From: Arachis hypogaea
Taxonomy: Eukaryota > Streptophyta > Magnoliopsida > Fabales > Fabaceae
Direction: 5' to 3'
Length of the DNA stretch: 64,000 bases
Assembly (NCBI RefSeq): GCF_003086295.3
Contig: NC_092052.1
Span: 27,999,427 to 28,063,426, forward strand
The notes below the pieces were generated by a model that saw only the letters and a list, made by a program, of their open reading frames with translations, had not been told where the DNA came from and ran no database searches. How positions within the stretch are numbered: the first letter of the stretch is position 1; every line of letters starts with the position of its first letter. Made by a program: the position numbers and the translations under genes. Shown piece after piece: positions 58,788 through 64,000 of the stretch.

Positions 58788-61472
58788 CTGCCAATAGTTT
58801 CAAATTATAACATAATTATCAATTTATCACCATATAGATGCTCAGTGCCTCAGTGCTATAGAGCTCGAAGAAAATTACTGTTGGGGCAAAAACTTTTAAC
58901 ATAAATTTATATAATATTATTTATATTAATTATTTTTAAGTTTGTTATTAATTTGACAAAAGATATGTAAAAAAGATTATAATTATAGAAAAATAAAATA
59001 TTATAAACTGTAAAATATATAAAAATATTATAATTAGAATAAAAAATATTAAAAATTATAATATTTATCGAATGCTTGAATATATTCTTTTTAAAAAAAT
59101 CAATTAAAAACAGATAAAATATAAAATAATACTAAATTCAATAGATAAAAAAGTTACTCAATTTCTTAAAAAGACTTGCAAATTTTCATTACTCTATACG
59201 AATATAATATTTATTAAAATTTTTATATTTTGTCTAATATAAAAAAAATTAAATTTAAAAAATCAATAAAACCTAAAATAGAACTAAATTTGTTCATTAT
59301 ATATTATTAGTCCAACGTACAACATATTAAGTTTGAAATGAAAAAATGTTGAATGAATAGTAAAGATGAAAATTGAGCACATGTTATTGTGTCTGAATCG
59401 GAAGTATATAATGCTAACCAATAATTGAGTTAATTTCATTTTTTATTTCAAAATGTTACTAATATTTTTATAAAATATTTGGGGTCCATAATCTCTATGC
59501 TAAAGAGAATCTACGTAGCATTTGTATTTATAGAGTTTAATAGTATTATTGGAATTAAAATTTTTTAGTACAAAGTATAGAAACTAGATTTGTAGCTATT
59601 TATCTTGTAATATAGAGTTCGTAATTTAAAATTTATAAAAAAAAATAAATGAGTAAAACTTTATTTGAATTTAATTTTAGAGTAAAAGGATCATTGTGGA
59701 TCCAGAGTGTGGATAAATGTAATATCTTTCAAAACATATACATAGGATATACGGAAGAAAATATTAGCAGAGACAAAGTATAGATAATATACAACAATTT
59801 CGTAAACATTATTATTGTATTATATATAGAATCCGTAAATTCAACCTGTATACAAAATTAGTAGTCAAAATTTTTAGAGTTAGATATCTGTACTATTATT
59901 GTTATTTATTTATTTATTTATTTGCTACCAAAGAGAGATGAAGCTTACACATGAAAGAACTGACGAGAGGAGGAGTAGGTGACGAAACATCATTTAATTT
60001 AATGTGCAAGCTAAGATAGCTTATAATATACTGAATGGAGAAGAGAGAATGGGGAGAGAAAAAGAAGGAACACTGATGGAAGACTGAGAGAAAAAAAGGA
60101 TCAATTTATATAGCAAATTAAACATCTTATTGTCATTCGAAATGATGATGACCACTCATTTTAATTTTTAATTAATCCCCACCACCCTTCAAAGAAAGAT
60201 TTTACTTCATCAATTTGCATGCTGAAGTTACGTATGGAATTATTTGTGCTTAGACTCCAAAGAAGACCGTGCCCCACAATTTTCCACTCTTTTAATTCTC
60301 ACTTATCATTGCACCGACAAAGCTAAGATGGCTGAATTATAAATTTATAATTCAATTCTAACGTCCAACTAAGATTTCATTTTTATGATTTTATAACGAA
60401 ATAAAAATTTTAAGAACAAGCTAAAAATGCAACATATTTGTTTTAATATTAAAATAGTATCCAAAAATTTACACGACTGATAAAAATAACCTTTAAAAAT
60501 ATTAACGAACAAATAAATTTCGAAAGATTTAAAAATGCGATAAAAAAATTAGATATTAAATATATATTCTAAAAATAATTTTATTAGCGATCAAATTTTA
60601 ATGTGCAAGTATTATTAAAAAAATAAAATATTTTTATTATTAAAATTTGGTCATTTTACGTCAAGTGAATTTAAAAAAAAATTATTATTATGATGACCAA
60701 AAATTTTGCTTTCATTTTTTTTGTGCACCTTCTAAATATTTATTCAAATGATACTACAAAAATTTAAATCAAATAAATAAATCATTTACTAAATACAAAA
60801 TTTTTTATCATTTATAAAAATATAATATTTATTAATTATTTTTATCATATTTTTAAATAATTCAAAAATTATTTTGTCAATAATATTTTTGATCAAATTA
60901 GTATTTTACTCTAAAAGTTAAATAACATTTTATTAACAGTCATATTTTGTTTTAATTTCGTTTGATTACGTTTTTTAATTCTAAAGTACATAGATCAATA
61001 GATCTTTAGAAAACCCGTTTATCTGTTTAGACAAAAACATAAATGTCAATATGGCAAGTTGGACGGGTCCAGACTTTCTATTTTAGGGGGTTTATAATGA
61101 TTTAAAAATGTTTGATAACAAAAAAATTTTAGTTAAAATTAACTAAAATTTAACTTATTTAATATTTATTAATTAGTATAATAATTAATAAATATTAAAA
61201 AAAAGCAAATTTTAATTTTTTTTTGTCTCAATAATATTACTTATAATTGATATCTAATATGCATGTGTCTAAGAAAAATGGCAACTTGAAGGGACACAAA
61301 CTAAAGGGGTGAAGCGGCTACAAATGGAAATGCAATAGTAGTACTTACGATAGGGGCCATTTCAGCTGATTCCGTTGTCAAAATATGCATTATTTATTGT
61401 TGTTGAATATTTTTGTAGTATTTTTAGCTATTCAGAAAGCATAAAAAAAAAAGAACCAGTTGTAAAAATATA
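58788..61472. other. AT-rich intergenic DNA
   Basis: There are no credible ORFs. A purine-rich stretch at about 59930-60110 has no recognised function. Confidence 0.55.
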
Positions 61473-61843
61473 TGGCAGAAGAAATATGAACTCTCATCTA
61501 TCTCTATTGAATAAGTCAAAGAGTAAAGACATATAGCAAAACTAAAAAAAAACAAAACAAAACAAAACAAAAAAATTAGAGAAGATAAAAAGAAAATACA
61601 AAAAAATGGCAGAAAAAAATGTTCTCATTATAATTCACAAGCAATTTATATACATCACGCAATGTATACAGTTATGTAACTAACTTTCAAAAACGTAATC
61701 TTCTAATTCACTAACTTTTTTAACAAACTTTAGTGCTAGCTGGCATAAATAATTACTAACTAATCTAACTATGATTATTTAATTACGCTACAACATTTAT
61801 CTACTACAATTACAACCTCATTTAAACTAGGACTCAAGTTATA
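61473..61843 (-). repeat. 3' LTR of a minus-strand copia element (outer end uncertain)
   Basis: It lies just beyond a purine tract (61844-61857, sense cctagtctaggggaggc region). In sense it starts TATAACTTGAGTCC, where TG is expected, consistent with a G to A change. A TATA-like tatataaat lies near 61647. The outer end is placed at tggcagaag (61473), but a second tggcaga at 61607 is equally possible. Confidence 0.5.
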
Positions 61844-62458
61844 GCCTCCCCTAGACTAGGTCTGTATATGTGTGAGAGACCTAATTTGCCAATGTTAGAT
61901 GCAAAGAAACTTGGTGCAAAAGCCTTAATAAGAAAATCAGCAAGCTGATTAGATGAGGATACTGACATCATGTGTCAAGTCAGAGAGGTGTTGATTTCTA
62001 GCTAGGTGACAGTCCATTTTTATATGCTTAGTTCTTTCATAGAAGATAGAATTTGTTGCAATATGTTTAGCTGATCTATTGTCACAAAACAGGGTTATAG
62101 GCTCTTTCAAAGGCATTCCTAAATCGCGCATGATGTAACTCAACCACTGAGCTTGACATGTAGCAAGGGATAAAGCTCTATATTCTGATTCGGATGAAGA
62201 TCTTGCCATTGTGCTTTATTTCTTACTTTTTCAACTGATCAATGAGCTCCCAAGATTAAAACAATGGCCAGTGATTGACCTCCGAGTGTCTGCACATGTG
62301 GCCCAATCCGCATCTGAGAATCCAATAACTTTTAGATCATTTGTTGCTGAAAAGAAAACACCAGTTAATGGGCAACCCTTCAAATATCTTAAAACCCTTT
62401 GTGTTGCTTGCATATGAATATCAGTTGGACAATCCATAAACTGACTAAGCCTCCCCAC
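61844..62458 (-). pseudogene. Copia RNase H region, 3' part of pol
   Basis: On the minus strand, 62458-62231 reads GRLSQFMDCPTDIHMQATQR, then VIGFSDADWATCADTRRS. 62209-61949 reads MARSSSESEYRALSLATCQA, then LFCDNRSAKHIATNSIFYER. These are the standard copia RNase H blocks. A stop separates the two parts near 62210-62230, and a frameshift after the CHLARN block scrambles the tail. The reading frame upstream is interrupted at 62459 by plastid-like DNA and resumes at about 63456. Confidence 0.85.
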
Positions 62459-62460
62459 TA

Positions 62461-62480
62461 CGACCGAAGCCCCGGTGAAT

Positions 62481-62519
<39 letters not shown>

Positions 62520-62649
62520 TTTGTCGGGTAAGTTCTGACCCGCACAAAAGGCGTAACGATCTGGGCACTGTCTCGAAGAGAGGCTCGGTGAAATAAACAT
62601 TTATGTGAAGATGCGGACTACCTCCACCTGGATAGAAAGACCCTATGAA
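62461..62649 (+). pseudogene. Plastid 23S rRNA fragment
   Basis: It contains the near-universal LSU block taactataacggtcctaagg and the following helix 69-71 sequence, then gatctgggcactgtctcg, and ends at gaaagaccctatgaa. It is bacterial/plastid type, not nuclear 25S. Compared with the plastid sequence as I recall it, it carries several C to T or G to A changes. It ends abruptly where plastid 23S would continue with gcttcac. Confidence 0.92.
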
Positions 62650-62650
62650 A

Positions 62651-62776
62651 CAAACTCTTGAAATAGCAGAAGCTAACTTGAGTAAATCTGAAGGCAAGAG
62701 ACAACAAATCGAGGCAAATCTATCTCTTCGACGAGCTAGGACACAAGTAGAGGCTATCAATATGCTTTCTCAATAA
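62651..62776 (+). pseudogene. atpE: Plastid atpE 3' end (ATP synthase epsilon subunit)
   Basis: 41 codons and TAA encode the C-terminal helical hairpin of the epsilon subunit: [20 protein letters not shown], then [17 protein letters not shown], ending in MLSQ. It follows the 23S fragment with a one-base junction and has no start codon. It is a nuclear copy of plastid DNA with no expected expression. Confidence 0.9.
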
Positions 62777-63005
62777 GAAAATTGGTGTATACGAATAATT
62801 CTAAAAAGTGAAATAAAAAATGAAATAGAAGAAAATATACAAAAAAAGGTATTCGTCTATAATGATTGATAAATCCACAAATCTCAATTGTATTTCTCAA
62901 ATGGTATTTTTTCTTATTCTCCTATTCGATTGTATTTCCTTGAAAATTTAGGGAAGTACTTTGTAAACATACGTATAAAAAGAACTTATTTCATTTAGTT
63001 TCTTT
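62777..63005 (+). other. Plastid spacer DNA between the atpE and petL pieces
   Basis: This is AT-rich. The part just before petL resembles the plastid petL leader (aagaacttatttcattta). The point where atpE downstream sequence joins petL upstream sequence cannot be placed by eye. Confidence 0.55.
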
Positions 63006-63101
63006 ATGCCCACTATAACTAGTTATTTTGGTTTTCTACTAGCGGTTTTTAGTATAACCTCAGCTCTTTTTATCAGTTTGAGTAAGATACGACTTATTTG
63101 A
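63006..63101 (+). pseudogene. petL: Plastid petL copy (cytochrome b6/f subunit VI), intact 31-codon frame
   Basis: It begins [20 protein letters not shown] and ends SLSKIRLI before TGA, the full length of PetL, a single-span membrane subunit of cytochrome b6/f. The frame is open, but in the nucleus it lacks plastid context and a targeting peptide, so it is listed as a non-functional copy. Confidence 0.92.
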
Positions 63102-63455
63102 TTTTCAAATTGGAATTGAATTAGAGATAAAAAGAAAGAAAAAAAAAAGATGAAAATAACCTAATGGATTTTCAATTTATGCAAAATGCTTTTCTTTCAA
63201 TTTCGAATTTCTAAAATGTCCAAGATATGTTTTACATCTTCTATCCGAAAATCTTCTATTTTCATAAGGTTTTCGTGACTGGTATTAAAAAGGTCCAATA
63301 ATATATGTATATTGGACCTTTTGAGACAATTATAGATCCTGGGAGGCAATTCTAATTGGTCAATAAAAAAATATTTTAATTCTATCTCTTTTTTTGTTTT
63401 TTCTTAGTTTAGCCAATGTATCATGAAAAGTGAAACTGGGTAAAGTAACTTTGTG
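63102..63455. other. Unassigned, probably plastid-derived DNA
   Basis: It has an inverted pair, aggtccaata and tattggacc around 63289-63320, like plastid 3' stem-loops. A minus-strand run, [20 protein letters not shown] (about 63260-63200), looks like coding sequence, but the gene was not recognised. Confidence 0.4.
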
Positions 63456-64000
63456 TTGATTTTGCAATATCTAGCCTAGTATTCGTGAGATATAAGAGAC
63501 GTCCAAGTAATTGCTGATAAGGAGTGTGATCGGCCAGAGGTATAATCCATTGGTGTGCATGCTGGTTTGCAATTAAGGAAGCCAAAATCCTTGAGTATGT
63601 CGAGAGCATATTTGCATTGACACTAGTGAATGCCTTGTGAGGTTTTGGCCACCTCCTTATCCAAGAAGAATTTGAGGTTTCCTAAAACTTTAATCTTGAA
63701 TTTGTCATCAAGTAAAGCTTTAATTGATTCAATTTCATGAATGTCATCACCGGTTAGGACCAAATCATCAACACAGACCATGATAATGGTCACACCCTGA
63801 GCTGTAACCTTAGTGTAGAGAGAATGATTTGATTCTGATTTTGTGAACCCAACTGAGGTGGGAGTGTCGGTTAATTTCAAGTTCCACTTCCTGCTAGCCT
63901 GGCATAGTCCATAGAGGGATTTTTCTAATTTGCATACCAAATTGGAACCAATTTCAGAGTGTTGCAGCCCTGGAGGAAGGGACATGTAGACGTCTTCGTT
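63456..64000 (-). pseudogene. Copia reverse transcriptase, runs off the right edge
   Basis: On the minus strand, from the edge: DVYMSLPPGLQ, LVCKLEKSLYGLCQASRKWN, then the polymerase site reads VCVDDLVLTGDD, where the usual Tyr of YVDD is Cys. DDKFKIKVLGNLKFFLDKEV follows. A frame change near 63615 leads to a YQQLLGRLLYLTNTRLDIA block. After this the frame meets the plastid insertion, and it resumes at 62458 with GRLSQFMDCP. It is the same element as 61844-62458. Confidence 0.85.

Larger units (their letters stand above)
62459..63455. other. Plastid-derived (NUPT) mosaic inserted in the copia element
   Basis: Three recognisable plastid pieces lie on the plus strand in an order not found in plastid genomes: 23S rRNA domain V (62461-62649), the atpE 3' end (62651-62776) and complete petL (63006-63101). 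In the plastid these are far apart (23S in the inverted repeat; atpE and petL at separate single-copy sites). The copia coding sequence on each side is nearly continuous, so the insertion is clean. The piece 63102-63455 looks plastid-like (AT-rich, with a ggtccaata/tattggacc hairpin at 63289-63320), but I could not assign it. Confidence 0.88.

Noticed and set aside
62461..62649. Nuclear 25S or mitochondrial rRNA gene
   Set aside because: The sequence is bacterial/plastid type, only about 190 bp, and is fused directly to atpE and petL plastid pieces.
63006..63101. petL as a functional nuclear gene transfer
   Set aside because: The frame is intact but short, with no targeting peptide or nuclear promoter visible, and it lies in a plastid DNA mosaic inside a dead copia element.

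Overview
The window is nuclear DNA from a plant, almost certainly a papilionoid legume and probably Arachis (peanut). The basis is the AT-rich sequence, plant-type mobile elements throughout, a BURP-domain gene relic, plastid DNA pieces, and LTR sequences (starts TGATGAGCGGATA and TGATAAACCACT) that I recall as abundant in peanut. No search was run, so the genus is an inference. No intact host gene and no tRNA gene was seen. This is a nested-transposon region with one decayed host gene.

Region 1 (1-19.3 kb) is the 3' half of one Tat/Ogre-type Ty3/gypsy element broken up by later insertions. The pol tail (657-914) is cut by an LTR element running off the left edge. A 320-bp MITE sits on the pol stop codon. 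A complete 7.07-kb non-autonomous element (1439-8504, TSD aagcc) and a 7.48-kb minus-oriented chimeric non-autonomous element (8789-16272, TSD acaac) lie in the pol-LTR spacer. The antisense extra ORF of the Tat element (16313-18098, with a probable 84-bp intron) and the start of its LTR (18901) follow.

Region 2 (19.3-26.1 kb) is AT-rich. It holds a CACTA-type element (20231-23093) with an 862-bp hAT-type element inside it (8-bp TSD), then a second hAT-type element (24529-26021, 8-bp TSD).

Region 3 (26.1-31.5 kb) is a complete but dead Ty1/copia element with TSD aataa. Its gag-pol carries stops, frameshifts, active-site changes and an inserted block of six telomere heptamers.

Region 4 (32.7-37.2 kb) is a second decayed Tat element with the same layout: sense pol tail, antisense ORF, LTR.

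Region 5 (37.8-53.9 kb) has a long-TIR element, then a Mutator-like element whose inverted ends (38985-39770 and about 53300-53947) are 15 kb apart. They are separated by an 11.4-kb LARD-like retrotransposon (40107-51513) with 4.23-kb LTRs, a tRNA-iMet primer site and no detectable coding capacity for replication.

Region 6 (53.9-64 kb) is AT-rich. It has a BURP-domain pseudogene (57220-58787, minus) and, at the right edge, a minus-strand copia element. That element's RT/RNase H region is split by about 1 kb of plastid-derived DNA that joins 23S rRNA, atpE and petL pieces from separate plastid loci.

The window contains no pathway or operon. The relations between its parts are insertion order and parasitism of non-autonomous elements on autonomous relatives. 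Boundaries supported by target-site duplications are strong; lineage names rest on motif recognition.
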